Positions 43,513 through 52,469 of a stretch of DNA of 64,000 bases are shown piece after piece. The translations under genes and the position numbers were made by a program. The number at the start of each line of letters is the position of its first letter. Position 1 is the first letter of the stretch. The notes beneath the pieces were generated by a model, which did no database searches, had not been told where the DNA came from, and was given only the letters and a program-made list of their open reading frames with translations. This DNA comes from Kribbella capetownensis (GTDB taxonomy: Bacteria; Actinomycetota; Actinomycetes; Propionibacteriales; Kribbellaceae). Location: assembly GCF_004331485.1 (NCBI RefSeq), contig NZ_SJKD01000004.1:124001-188000 (forward strand), read 5' to 3'.

Positions 43513-45351
43513 ATGAACGAAACACCGCGCCCCCAGTTCGAAAATGTCGAAGAGGTCGTCCGCTATCAGCTGAGTCGGCGAAGCGTGGTCGGGGGAGGTG
43601 CCGCGGCGGCGATGGCCGCCTTCCTGGCCGCCTGCTCCGGTGGCGGCGGCTCGTACTCCGACAAGCCCGCCGACAACAAGCCCGCCGCGACCAAGTCGGT
43701 CCAGATCGGCAAGGCCAACATCCCCGTGCCGCGGGAGCAGACGGTGATCGTCGGTCAGGTCGAGTACACCGTCTTCGACAGCTTCAACGGGATGATCCCG
43801 AACGGTACGCCGGGCGGTGCGGGTGTCGAGCTCACCACCGAGCCGCTGTTCTACCTGAGCTTCGCCACCGGCAAGCTGACCCCGTGGCTGGTCACCGAGT
43901 ACAAGTACAACGACGACCACACCGAGCTGACGTTCAAGTTCGACCCCAAGGCGCACTGGAACGACGGCAAGCCGCTGGGCGCGAACGACTTCAAGTTCAC
44001 CGTGATGCTGCTGAAGGACCGCCCGGACCTGTTCGGCGGTGGTGGCGAACTGAAGGAGTTCGTCAAGGAGATCGAGGTACCGGACCCGCAGACCGCGGTG
44101 GTCAAGTTCCTCAAGCCGACGCCCCGGTTCCACTACAACTTCATCTCCGCGATCGCCGGACCGCCGGTCGGGATCATGCCCGAGCACATCTGGAAGTCGC
44201 AGGATCCGACGAAGTTCAAGGACAACCCGCCGGTGCACAGCGGGCCGTACAAGCTGAAGCAGGCGATCCGGAACCAGAAGATGTTCGTCTGGGAGAAGGA
44301 CCCGAACTACTGGAACAAGGACAAGCTCGACGTCAAGCCGCAGTACGTCGTCTTCCAGAGCACGTCCAAGCAGCTCGACCAGGCCTCGCTGGCGTTCGAG
44401 CGGGCCGAGTTCGACGTCGGCTCGGTCGACGAGCCGCACGCCAAGCAGCTGCGCAACACCGGCTATCCGAGTCTCGTCACGACGCAGTTCCACGACCCGA
44501 ACCCACGGGTGATGTGGCTGAACTGCGACCCGTCGCGGGGCGTGATGGCCGAGTCGAAGATGCGCTGGGCGATCAACTACTGCCTGGACCGGGAGAAGAT
44601 CGGCAAGTCGATCTGGCCGGTGCCGGTGCCGCCGGCGCAGTACCCGTGGGCGGACTATCCGACCAACGACAAGTGGAAGAACGACGAGCTGGCGAACAAG
44701 TACAAGTTCGAGTACAACCCGGACAAGGCGACCCAGCTGCTGGACGAGATCGCGCCGAAGAACGCGGCCGGCAAGCGCTCGTACAAGGGCAAGGAGATCA
44801 ACCTCGAGATCATCACGGTCTCACCGGTCGACGGGCCCGAGTACGCGATGGCCAACGTGCTGAAGGCCGACCTCGCGAAGGTCGGTGTGCCGGCCACCCT
44901 GCGCAGCCTGGCCGGCAGCGTGCACGACGAGAAGTTCCAGCGGGGCGAGTACGACATCGACTCGAACTGGGAAGGCATCGAGATCGATCCCGAGCAGATC
45001 TACACCGACTGGGAGAGCAGCAAGGCGCAGCCGGTCGGCAAGAACGCGGCGCAGAAGAACAAGATGCGGTTCCGCAACCCCGAGTTCGACAAGATCTCGG
45101 CCGAGCTCGCCGCGCTCGACCCGGAGTCGGAGGAGGCCAAGCCGCTGCTGGCGAAGGCCCTGGAGATCTACTTCCAGGAGTTGCCGTTGCTGCCGGTGAT
45201 CCAGACCGGCTACCCGCAGTACTTCAACACCACGTTCTGGAAGGGCTGGCCGACCGACGACGACTTGTACGAGGTGCCGTTGAACTGGTGGCAGCACTTC
45301 ATCTTCGTGCTCGGCAGGATCGAGAGCACCGGGCAGAAAGGGCCGGCGTGA
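43513..45351 (+). CDS. Oligopeptide-type ABC transporter substrate-binding lipoprotein (family 5)
   Basis: This 612-residue binding protein has a twin-arginine lipoprotein signal (LSRRSVVGGGAAAAMAAFLAAC, Cys near residue 45). The SBP family 5 body includes LTFKFDPKAHWNDGKPLGANDFKF and MRWAINYCLDREKIG. ATG 43513 follows GGAGG by about 11 nt; ATG 43489 precedes that site and is unlikely. The stop overlaps the GTG of the permease gene. Family members bind peptides, but several actinobacterial ones bind oligosaccharides, which would fit the LacI-type operator. Confidence 0.9.
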   Translation: MNETPRPQFENVEEVVRYQLSRRSVVGGGAAAAMAAFLAACSGGGGSYSDKPADNKPAATKSVQIGKANIPVPREQTVIVGQVEYTVFDSFNGMIPNGTPGGAGVELTTEPLFYLSFATGKLTPWLVTEYKYNDDHTELTFKFDPKAHWNDGKPLGANDFKFTVMLLKDRPDLFGGGGELKEFVKEIEVPDPQTAVVKFLKPTPRFHYNFISAIAGPPVGIMPEHIWKSQDPTKFKDNPPVHSGPYKLKQAIRNQKMFVWEKDPNYWNKDKLDVKPQYVVFQSTSKQLDQASLAFERAEFDVGSVDEPHAKQLRNTGYPSLVTTQFHDPNPRVMWLNCDPSRGVMAESKMRWAINYCLDREKIGKSIWPVPVPPAQYPWADYPTNDKWKNDELANKYKFEYNPDKATQLLDEIAPKNAAGKRSYKGKEINLEIITVSPVDGPEYAMANVLKADLAKVGVPATLRSLAGSVHDEKFQRGEYDIDSNWEGIEIDPEQIYTDWESSKAQPVGKNAAQKNKMRFRNPEFDKISAELAALDPESEEAKPLLAKALEIYFQELPLLPVIQTGYPQYFNTTFWKGWPTDDDLYEVPLNWWQHFIFVLGRIESTGQKGPA

Positions 45352-46442
45352 CGGCGGAGGCCCCGCCGGTGGTAACTGTCGACAAGGGTCAGGACATTGC
45401 ACCGTCCTCGGGGGTGCGGGCCTGGCTGTCGCGGCATCCGCTGGCGGCGTACGCGATCCGCCGGTTCGGGCTCTACCTGGTCGAGCTGTGGGGAGCGCTG
45501 ACCATCGCGTTCTTCTTCTTCCGGCTGATGCCGGGTGACCCGATCCAGACACTGATCCAGACCCTGCAGCAGAACTACATCTACAACCAGCAGGCGAGTG
45601 TCGAGATCATCACCCGCTACCGGCACGAGTTCGGTCTCGACGGCAATCTGTTCTCCCAGTACCTCAAGTACATGCAGAAGCTGGTCCTGCACGGCGACAT
45701 GGGGCCCTCGCTGATCAACTACCCGACCTCGGCGCAGACGGTCATCCTCAGATCGTTGCCCTGGACAATCGGTCTGCTCGGCATCTCCGCGGTGCTGGCC
45801 TGGATCTTCGGCGTCGTGATCGGCGCGGTCGCGGGCTGGCGCCGCGGCAAGCTCGGATCGCGGATCGCGACCAACCTGTCGATCGCGCTGTCGCACGTGC
45901 CGTACTTCTTCGTCGCGCTGATCCTGGTGTACATCTTCGCGTACTCACTCGGAATGCTGCCGGCCAGATCGGCGTACGACTCCAACATCAGTCCGGGGCT
46001 CACGCCGGAGTTCTTCGGCAGCGTGCTCAAGTACGGGCTGTTGCCGGCGTTGTCCATCGTCCTGATCGGGACGTTCAGCTGGATCCTGTCCACCCGGATG
46101 CTGATGATCCCGATTCTCGGCGAGGACTACCTGGTGTACGCCGAGGCCAAAGGCCTGAAGGGCTCGCGGATCCTGACCCGGTACGCGCTGCGCAACTGCT
46201 ACCTGCCGCAGATCACCGCGTTCGGCATCTCGCTCGGCTTCATCTTCAACGGCAACGTGCTGGTCGAGCAGCTGTTCAACTACCCGGGTCTCGGGACGAC
46301 GCTGGTCACCGCGATCCAGCAGCTCGACTTCAACACGATCCTTGGGGTGACCAACATCGCGATCTTCTCGGTGCTGACGGCCGTCCTGATCCTCGACCTC
46401 CTGCTCCCGCTGCTCGATCCGCGGGTCAAGTACTGGAATTGA
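45348..46442 (+). CDS. Oligopeptide-type ABC transporter permease (DppB type)
   Basis: This 364-residue permease has six membrane helices. The N-terminal domain has FFFFRLMPGDPIQTL; the EAA loop is YAEAKGLKGSRILTRYALRNCYLP. GTG 45348 overlaps the upstream stop (GTGA). The natural end DPRVKYW is present, but the last codon and the TGA stop (46440-46442) overlap the right end of the TnpB element that begins at about 46439. Removing the element would give DPRVKYWK and a TAA stop, so the protein is probably changed in one residue only and should still work. Confidence 0.9.
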   Translation: MTAEAPPVVTVDKGQDIAPSSGVRAWLSRHPLAAYAIRRFGLYLVELWGALTIAFFFFRLMPGDPIQTLIQTLQQNYIYNQQASVEIITRYRHEFGLDGNLFSQYLKYMQKLVLHGDMGPSLINYPTSAQTVILRSLPWTIGLLGISAVLAWIFGVVIGAVAGWRRGKLGSRIATNLSIALSHVPYFFVALILVYIFAYSLGMLPARSAYDSNISPGLTPEFFGSVLKYGLLPALSIVLIGTFSWILSTRMLMIPILGEDYLVYAEAKGLKGSRILTRYALRNCYLPQITAFGISLGFIFNGNVLVEQLFNYPGLGTTLVTAIQQLDFNTILGVTNIAIFSVLTAVLILDLLLPLLDPRVKYWN

Positions 46443-46600
46443 CGTCCTCCCCGTCCGCTCGGGACGGGGATTCCAACTACTACGTGGAGGTAGTCAGTTG
46501 AGGTTCACGCTTCGGCGAGACCGTTGTGTGCGTCTCTCGGCGTGCGCTGACGGCCCGTCCGGCCGCGATGTTGGTTGCCGCGTTCACGTCTGCGTTGCGC
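46439..46600 (-). ncRNA. Putative omega RNA (reRNA) of the TnpB element
   Basis: In this family the guide RNA scaffold covers the 3' end of tnpB and the right end, and the guide is the flanking DNA. Here the hairpin with 9-bp stem, a second stem (ACTAC/GTAGT, 46476-46494) and the terminal TCAA fit that plan. The guide would begin TTCCAGTACTTGACCC, which is minus-strand sequence of the permease gene end. The 5' boundary is a guess. Confidence 0.45.
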
Positions 46601-47676
46601 TGGTATCCGCAGGCTACGCATCGGAAGATCGCTTGGCTCTTGCGATTCTCCGCCGCGCGGTGCCCGCAAACGCTGCATGTCTGCGACGTGTGCCTCGGGC
46701 TGACTTCGTCGACCCGCCCCGGTGCCTTGTGCTTCAGACGCCGTACCAGCTCACCCCAGCCACTGGCCAGGATGCCGCGATTGAGCGCGGCCTTCGCGCG
46801 TCTTCGGTTCGGCAGATACGCTCCCGGCCGCTCCGGGTCTGGCTTTGGCCGTGGCCTTCTGGTCAAGTGGGTGATGCGCAACTGCTCGACACGAATGACG
46901 TCGAACCGGCGCGCAAGGTCTGTGCTGATCTTCTCCACCCAATCCTTGCGTCGGTCGCGGGTGCGAGCGTGCAGCTTCGCGATCGCCGTCTTCACCCGCT
47001 GCCGGCGGTTGGAGCTACGACGGCAGCGGGCAAGACGACGTTGCAACTGCTTCAGCCGTTTCTGTTCAGTTGGCGACGGCTTGGAGAACGACAGCAGTTC
47101 ACCCGTGGACAACGCCGCCGGGACGGTCACGCCCCGGTCGATGCCGACGATCCCACCCGTTCCTGGTGCGGGGATGGCCTCGGGAATCGTGGCGAAAGCG
47201 ATGTGCCAACGGCCGGAGCGGTCGCGAGTTATGCGGTACGACTTCGCCTCGGGGACTGGCCTGGAGACTCGAAACCGGATCCAGCCAACCTTGGGCACAT
47301 TGACGGCGGCCCACTTCCGGCTCAGCTTCGCGATGCGGCGTGCCTGAGCTCCGACGATGCGGAACCCTTCATGCAGTCCGGCCTTCCGCCATGTCGGCTG
47401 CCGGTGAGTTCCTCCGTAAAGGTTCCTCAGGGCTTGGTCGAAGTCCCGCAGCGCTTGTTGCTGGACGGTCTGCGATCCTGCCCGCAGCCAGGAGCAAGCA
47501 GCTCGCGCTTCAGTCAGTTGCCGGCATTGCTCGGTGAAGCGGGGCGCTACGACTCGCTTGCGTTTCCCAACCAACCACTGCTCCAGGGCCAGGTTCCACA
47601 CGTAGCGGGCATGCGTGCATTGCTGCAGCAACGAAGCGGTCTGTGTGGGCGTTGGGTTCAGCCGGAAACGGGACAT
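46480..47676 (-). CDS. tnpB: TnpB RNA-guided nuclease of an IS200/IS605 element
   Basis: This 398-residue protein is apparently intact. The RuvC residues are all present: Asp180 in GIVGIDRGV, Glu264 in IRVEQL and Asp363 in NADVNAATN. The zinc finger is CSVCGHR...FRCVACGY (Cys334, 337, 353, 356). The N-terminal part has the family ARYVWNLALEQW segment. TnpB proteins cut DNA next to a short target-adjacent motif using an RNA from the element end. ATG 47676 has GGAAGGAA-like sequence only on the opposite strand, so its ribosome site is weak. It is inserted between two permease genes, antisense to the operon. Confidence 0.9.
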   Translation of the reverse strand: MSRFRLNPTPTQTASLLQQCTHARYVWNLALEQWLVGKRKRVVAPRFTEQCRQLTEARAACSWLRAGSQTVQQQALRDFDQALRNLYGGTHRQPTWRKAGLHEGFRIVGAQARRIAKLSRKWAAVNVPKVGWIRFRVSRPVPEAKSYRITRDRSGRWHIAFATIPEAIPAPGTGGIVGIDRGVTVPAALSTGELLSFSKPSPTEQKRLKQLQRRLARCRRSSNRRQRVKTAIAKLHARTRDRRKDWVEKISTDLARRFDVIRVEQLRITHLTRRPRPKPDPERPGAYLPNRRRAKAALNRGILASGWGELVRRLKHKAPGRVDEVSPRHTSQTCSVCGHRAAENRKSQAIFRCVACGYQRNADVNAATNIAAGRAVSARRETHTTVSPKREPQLTTST

Positions 47677-47789
47677 GGAAGGAATGTAATCACCCGGTAC
47701 CGACAGTTCTGCTGTCTGAGCGGAGGAATTCGTGTCTCTTCCACGCTCTGGAAGGCCGGGCCGTATCCACGACAACTCAGGTGGTCGCG

Positions 47790-48668
47790 ATGAGAAGAGC
47801 GCTTTCCGCGATTGTGCGGACCATTCGAGGAAGCAGACGGTTGGCCATCGGGCTGGTGGTCCTCGTGCTGCTGGTGCTGGTGGCGCTGTGCAGCCCGTTG
47901 ATCGCGAAGGCCGTCGGTGGTGGCCAGGATCCGATCGAGCTGGCGGCGTACGAGAAGTGGCTGGTGCCGTCGCCACAGCACCTGCTCGGCACCGACCAGT
48001 TCGGCCGGGACGTGTTCGCGATGGTGGTGAAGGCGCTCGCGGTGTCGCTGCAGATCGGCGCGATCGCGGGCGTGATCTCGACCGTCGTCGGCGTGATCGT
48101 GGCGTTCGTGGCCGGCTACAAGGGCGGGTGGATCGACGGGGTGCTGTCGACCTTCACCGGGATTCTGCTGGTGATCCCGACGTTCCCACTGCTGATCGCG
48201 TTGTCGGCGTACGCCAAGAACGTGAGCCTGTTCCAGGTCGGCGTGATGATCTCGATCTTCTCCTGGCCGTTCGCGGCGAAGACGATCCGGTCACAGGTCC
48301 TCAGTCTGCGATCGCGCCCGTATGTCGACCTCGCCAGAGTGAGCAAGTCCAGAGACCTGGAGATCATCGTCACCGAACTCCTGCCCAACCTGCTGCCGTT
48401 CATCGGCGTCGGGTTCGCGTCGTCCGCGCTCGGTGCGATCTTCGGTCTGGTCGGTCTGGAGATCATCGGGCTCGGGCCCGGTGGGGTGATCGACCTCGGG
48501 CAGATCATCTTCAACGCGATCGGCACCGGGGCGCTGACGCTGGGAGCCTGGCCGATGTTCGTCGTCCCGATCGTGTTGCTGACCTTGCTGTTCGCGGCGC
48601 TGAACATGGTCAACATCGGGCTGGAAGAGGTTTACAACCCGCGGCTGAGAGGAGTGGCCGGTGAGTGA
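47790..48668 (+). CDS. Oligopeptide-type ABC transporter permease (DppC type)
   Basis: This 292-residue permease has TMs beginning with LAIGLVVLVLLVLVALCSPL, the LLGTDQFGRDVFAMV motif of DppC proteins and a divergent EAA loop (PYVDLARVSKSRDLEIIVTELLPNLLPF). The start is uncertain. ATG 47790 is chosen; GTG 47781 is in frame, and GTA 47763 (after GGAAGG, 7 nt) would encode VSTTTQVVAMRR if it were GTG. The best ribosome site (GGAGG, 47721-47725, with GTG 47732) is in a different frame. It follows the TnpB element and precedes two ATPase genes. Confidence 0.85.
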   Translation: MRRALSAIVRTIRGSRRLAIGLVVLVLLVLVALCSPLIAKAVGGGQDPIELAAYEKWLVPSPQHLLGTDQFGRDVFAMVVKALAVSLQIGAIAGVISTVVGVIVAFVAGYKGGWIDGVLSTFTGILLVIPTFPLLIALSAYAKNVSLFQVGVMISIFSWPFAAKTIRSQVLSLRSRPYVDLARVSKSRDLEIIVTELLPNLLPFIGVGFASSALGAIFGLVGLEIIGLGPGGVIDLGQIIFNAIGTGALTLGAWPMFVVPIVLLTLLFAALNMVNIGLEEVYNPRLRGVAGE

Positions 48669-49473
48669 TTCCGTGCTCGAAGTGAAGGGCCTCGACGTCA
48701 CGTACTCGACCAACCGCGGTGACGTGAAGGCCGTGCGCGGGCTGGATCTGGACGTACGGCGCGGTGAGATCCTCGGGATCGCGGGGGAGTCGGGCAGCGG
48801 CAAGAGCACCCTCGCGGTCGCGCTGCTCCGGCTGCTCAAGCCGCCTGGCAAGGTGACCGGCGGCTCGGTGACGTTCTATCCGGGCGGCCGTTCACCGATC
48901 GACCTGCTGAAGGTGGACGGCGAGGAGCTTCGGGTCCTGCGCTGGAGCGCGCTGTCCTATCTGCCGCAGGGATCGATGAGTTCGCTGAACCCGGTGATGC
49001 GGGTCCGGGACCAGTTCAAGGACGTGATCCTCGAGCACGCGCCCGGCCGCAGGGGCGAGGTCGACACGATGATCCCGCGGCTGCTCGGCGAGGTCGGCCT
49101 CGAGCCGCGGGTCGCGAGCATGTACCCGCACGAGTTGTCCGGCGGGATGAAGCAGCGCGTGCTGATGGCGATCGCGGTCGCGCTGGAGCCGGACCTGATG
49201 ATCGCGGACGAGCCGACCACCGCGCTGGACGTGACGATCCAGCGGGTCATCCTGCAGTCGCTCGGCGACCTGCGCCGCGACTTCGGCGTGACGCTGATGG
49301 TGATCTCCCACGACATGGGAGTGCATGCGCAACTGGCCGATCGGGTCGCGGTGATGTACGAGGGCCGGCTGGTCGAGGTCGGCGACGTACGCCAGGTGTT
49401 CAAGGACCCACGGGATCCCTACACCCGGCAGCTGATCGAGTCGATCCCACGGGTAGGACGGAGGGCCTCGTGA
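48661..49473 (+). CDS. Oligopeptide-type ABC transporter ATP-binding protein (DppD type)
   Basis: This 270-residue ATPase has Walker A GESGSGKST, signature LSGGMKQRVLMA, Walker B DLMIADEPTTALD and switch His in VISHDMGV. Its end, RDPYTRQLIESIPRVG, is the OppD/DppD C-terminal pattern. GTG 48661 overlaps the permease end by eight bases, and its stop overlaps the next ATPase start, so the genes are coupled. It energises the transporter together with the DppF-type subunit. Confidence 0.92.
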   Translation: MSDSVLEVKGLDVTYSTNRGDVKAVRGLDLDVRRGEILGIAGESGSGKSTLAVALLRLLKPPGKVTGGSVTFYPGGRSPIDLLKVDGEELRVLRWSALSYLPQGSMSSLNPVMRVRDQFKDVILEHAPGRRGEVDTMIPRLLGEVGLEPRVASMYPHELSGGMKQRVLMAIAVALEPDLMIADEPTTALDVTIQRVILQSLGDLRRDFGVTLMVISHDMGVHAQLADRVAVMYEGRLVEVGDVRQVFKDPRDPYTRQLIESIPRVGRRAS

Positions 49474-50357
49474 AGTCCGAGCTCGAACTTCGTGGCGTAC
49501 AGCAACGATTCCATGCGCGTGGTGTGGAGGGCGGTTACATCACCGCTGTCGATGACGTGAGCTTCACGCTCGCGGCCGAGCCACCGCAGGTCGTCAGCCT
49601 GGTGGGCCAGAGCGGCAGCGGGAAGAGCACGATCGCCCGCAACGTGCTCGGCCTGCAGAAACCGACCGAGGGCTCGGTGCTCTACGGCGGCAAGGACATC
49701 TTCAAGCTGAGCAGGGCCGAGTACGACGAGTACCGGCGCGACGTCCAGCCGGTGTTCCAGGATCCGTACGCGATCTTCAATCCGTTCTACCGGGTCGATC
49801 GGGTGCTGTGGAAGGCGGTGAAGAAGTTCGGGCTCACCAGCAGCCGGTCCAAGGGACTGGAGCTGATCGAGGAGTCACTGCGGGCGGTCCGGCTGGAGCC
49901 GGAGAACGTCCTCGGCCGGTATCCGCACCAGCTGTCCGGTGGCCAGCGGCAACGGATCATGCTGGCGCGGGTGCACATGCTCAGGCCGTCGTTCATCATC
50001 GCCGACGAGCCGGTGTCGATGCTGGATGCCCAGGTGCGCAAGCACTTCCTGGACATCCTGCTCGACTTCCAGCGTGAGCACGGGATGACGACCCTGTTCA
50101 TCACCCACGACCTGTCGACGGTCTACTACCTCGGCGGCGAGGTCATGGTCATCACCAAGGGCACGATCGTCGAACGCGGCCCGGTCTCCACGGTGATGCA
50201 CGAGCCGTCGCACCCCTACACCCAGCTCCTGCTCGACTCCATCCCCCAACCCGACCCGGACAACCGCTGGTCCACCCGCATCAACGTCGACGCCGTTGAG
50301 GAGCTGGATGACAGCACCCCAGCCGACGCCCCCAAGCCGGAAGCGCCCATCCTCTAG
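49470..50357 (+). CDS. Oligopeptide-type ABC transporter ATP-binding protein (DppF type)
   Basis: This 295-residue ATPase has Walker A GQSGSGKST, the Q-loop VQPVFQDPYAIFNP typical of DppF/OppF, signature LSGGQRQRIMLA, Walker B FIIADEPVSMLD and SHPYTQLLLDSIPQPDP at the end. GTG 49470 overlaps the upstream stop by four bases. It is the last gene of the operon; no clear terminator hairpin follows before the convergent methyltransferase gene. Confidence 0.92.
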   Translation: MKSELELRGVQQRFHARGVEGGYITAVDDVSFTLAAEPPQVVSLVGQSGSGKSTIARNVLGLQKPTEGSVLYGGKDIFKLSRAEYDEYRRDVQPVFQDPYAIFNPFYRVDRVLWKAVKKFGLTSSRSKGLELIEESLRAVRLEPENVLGRYPHQLSGGQRQRIMLARVHMLRPSFIIADEPVSMLDAQVRKHFLDILLDFQREHGMTTLFITHDLSTVYYLGGEVMVITKGTIVERGPVSTVMHEPSHPYTQLLLDSIPQPDPDNRWSTRINVDAVEELDDSTPADAPKPEAPIL

Positions 50358-50369
50358 AGAGGGCTGGCA

Positions 50370-51392
50370 CTAGGCCGGGGCCGCCTCGATGACGTGATAG
50401 CCGAACGGAGGCAGCGACTCGCTGACGGCGACTGTGGTGAAGTCCGCTTGCTCGAGGAGCCCGCGGAACTCGTCCGCGGTGCGCTCGCGTCCGCCGGTGA
50501 TCACCAGCATGTGCAGGTCGACCAGCAACGTGGGCAGGTCGTCCGGGCCGGTCAGCTCGGGCAGCAATCGTTCGAGGACGAGCAGCCGAGCGTCCGGCGA
50601 CATGGCCGCGCGACAGCTGCGGAGGATGGCGACGACCGCCTTGTCGTCCCAGTCGTGGAGGATCTGCTTCAGCAGATAGACGTCGCCTCCTCCGGGTACG
50701 GCGTCGAAGAAGTCGCCGGCCTCGATGCGGCAACGATCGCTGACGCCCGCTGCCGTCAGCGTCGCGGCAGCCGCGCCGAGTCCGGACTCCAGATCGAAGT
50801 CGATCCCCTCGAGAGTGGGCTGTGCCTGGAGCATCTCCGCGAGGAGGGTGCCGTCGCCGCCGCCGATGTCGACGCAGGTCCGGAAGCGATCCAGCTGGGC
50901 TGCCTCGATGAGGGCGGGGGCGGCGGCTCGGGTGTGCTGCGACATCGCCTTGTTGAAGTTGGCGGACGCTTGCGGTCGCCGGTTGTAGAAGTCGATCCAG
51001 CTCATCCCGTGAGCACGACTCCAACCGGTCTCACCGGTACGAACGGTCCAGGCGAGTTCACCCCAGGCCGACCACGCTTCGGGACCCCAGAGCATCGTCA
51101 TCAACGCGTGGATCGAGGCGGGAGTCCCGGTGCGGAGCGTCGTACCGAGGTCCGTGAGGGCGAACTCGTCGGGTTGACGCTGCGTCACGAAACCCAGCCC
51201 GGAGAGCATCCGCAGGACTCTGTACAAGGACGGCGGGTGCGCGCCGATGCGCTTGGCAAGATCCTCGGTCGACTGTGGTCCGTCCGCGAGCAGGTCGGCT
51301 ACGCCGAGTTCTGCCGCGGCGGTCAGGACCTTCGTTGCGGTGGCGCCGCGGAGCAGGTCGTGGTCTGTCCGCGGGTCGATGTCGTTGGTCAT
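50370..51392 (-). CDS. SAM-dependent O-methyltransferase, plant COMT-like (family 2)
   Basis: This 340-residue enzyme has an N-terminal winged-helix dimerisation domain (LGVADLLADGPQSTEDLAKRI) and a catalytic domain with CVDIGGGDGTLLAEML, the probable catalytic His in LKQILHDWDD and VLERLLPELT. Such enzymes methylate hydroxyls of polyketides or phenolics. ATG 51392 is used. It diverges from an AraC regulator 102 nt away, which may control it. No biosynthetic cluster genes are adjacent. Confidence 0.87.
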   Translation of the reverse strand: MTNDIDPRTDHDLLRGATATKVLTAAAELGVADLLADGPQSTEDLAKRIGAHPPSLYRVLRMLSGLGFVTQRQPDEFALTDLGTTLRTGTPASIHALMTMLWGPEAWSAWGELAWTVRTGETGWSRAHGMSWIDFYNRRPQASANFNKAMSQHTRAAAPALIEAAQLDRFRTCVDIGGGDGTLLAEMLQAQPTLEGIDFDLESGLGAAAATLTAAGVSDRCRIEAGDFFDAVPGGGDVYLLKQILHDWDDKAVVAILRSCRAAMSPDARLLVLERLLPELTGPDDLPTLLVDLHMLVITGGRERTADEFRGLLEQADFTTVAVSESLPPFGYHVIEAAPA

Positions 51393-51494
51393 GCCCTCGA
51401 CGTTCGCAGGCCTCACACCGCAGCGCATGACTACGAGTGCACAGCTCTTGCGCACGGGTGAACGAATGGCGGGTATCGCCGTACGGTGGATGGT

Positions 51495-52469
51495 ATGAGC
51501 ATCGTGTTCAGCGCTGATGATCAGCCCCTGAACGCGCGGGCCGACTATTGGCACCACGTGGTCGGGGATTCGCTCGGGCGCCTCGACCTGGTGCCACCGG
51601 CCACCGGGCTCGATGCCCGCGACCAGCTACGGATCGAGGATCTCGGGCCGGTGCGAGTCATCGAGCTCGCCACGGGCGAATCGAGCCAGGCGAGCCGGAA
51701 GCGGTCGCACATCAGCAGTTCGGACCCCGAGCTGTGCAAGATCGACGTCCAGGTTCGCGGACGGGGTGTGATCGCGCACGGCGGTCGCGAAGCCCGGTGC
51801 GCTCCCGGAGACTTCGCGCTGGTCGACCTGCTGCGCCCCTGCAGTTGGGCGAACGGCCCGTCCGCCGGAATCGTTGCCGTCACGTTTCCCCGCGCACTGC
51901 TGCCGCTGTCATCGGCCGACCTCACAGAGCTCGCAGGCGTCCGGATGCGCGGTAGCGAAGGGGTCGGTGCGCTCGTCTCGTCCTTCGCCCGTCAGCTCCC
52001 CGGGCAGGTCGACGACCTCGCCCAAGCCGATGCAGCACGCCTCGGGACGACCATGCTGGACCTGCTGACGGTGACGCTGTCCCGTCGGCTCGGCAACCGC
52101 CGCCCGATTCCGTCCGAATCACGACGCCGGACGCTCCTGGTCCAGATCCACGCCTTCATCGACGAGCACCTGTCCGACCCGGCGCTGTCCCCACGCATGA
52201 TCGCCGATGCCCAGTACATCTCCGTCCGCTACCTGCACAAACTGTTCGAGACCGAGCCGGCCACCGTCGTCGACCACATCCGCCGGCTCCGCCTCGACCG
52301 CTGCCGGCACGACCTCCTCGACCCGGCGCTGCGAGCCCTGCCGGTCAGCGCGATCGGAGCCCGCTGGGGCTTCCCCAACCCCTCCCACTTCAGCCGCCTC
52401 GTCACCTCGACGTTCGGCGTCCCACCAGTAGAGCTCAGACGTCTGACCGACGTCGACCACTGGTCATAA
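51495..52469 (+). CDS. AraC-family transcriptional regulator
   Basis: This 324-residue protein has an AraC-binding-like N-terminal domain (FSADDQPLNARADYWHHVVGDSLG, PGDFALVDLLRPC) and a C-terminal double helix-turn-helix (IADAQYISVRYLHKLFETEPATVVDHIRRLRL, then WGFPNPSHFSRLVTSTFGVPPVELRR). ATG 51495 gives MSIVFSADDQ; an in-frame start at 51486 adds three residues. It is divergent from the O-methyltransferase gene and is the natural candidate for its regulator. Confidence 0.88.
   Translation: MSIVFSADDQPLNARADYWHHVVGDSLGRLDLVPPATGLDARDQLRIEDLGPVRVIELATGESSQASRKRSHISSSDPELCKIDVQVRGRGVIAHGGREARCAPGDFALVDLLRPCSWANGPSAGIVAVTFPRALLPLSSADLTELAGVRMRGSEGVGALVSSFARQLPGQVDDLAQADAARLGTTMLDLLTVTLSRRLGNRRPIPSESRRRTLLVQIHAFIDEHLSDPALSPRMIADAQYISVRYLHKLFETEPATVVDHIRRLRLDRCRHDLLDPALRALPVSAIGARWGFPNPSHFSRLVTSTFGVPPVELRRLTDVDHWS

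Larger units (their letters stand above)
46439..47685 (-). mobile_element. IS200/IS605-type element carrying tnpB only
   Basis: The right end is marked by the hairpin CCCCGTCC-GCTCG-GGACGGGG (46449-46469) and, on the minus strand, a terminal GGGGAGGACGTCAA typical of this family. The left end is proposed just inside TTAC (plus-strand GTAA at 47686-47689), where joining the flanks restores the permease frame and a stop. There is no tnpA, so movement needs a transposase from elsewhere. The right end is well supported; the left end is inferred. Confidence 0.65.

Noticed and set aside
46526..47347. Plus-strand open frame of 273 residues across the TnpB region
   Set aside because: It is the shadow of tnpB, which has all RuvC and zinc-finger residues on the minus strand.
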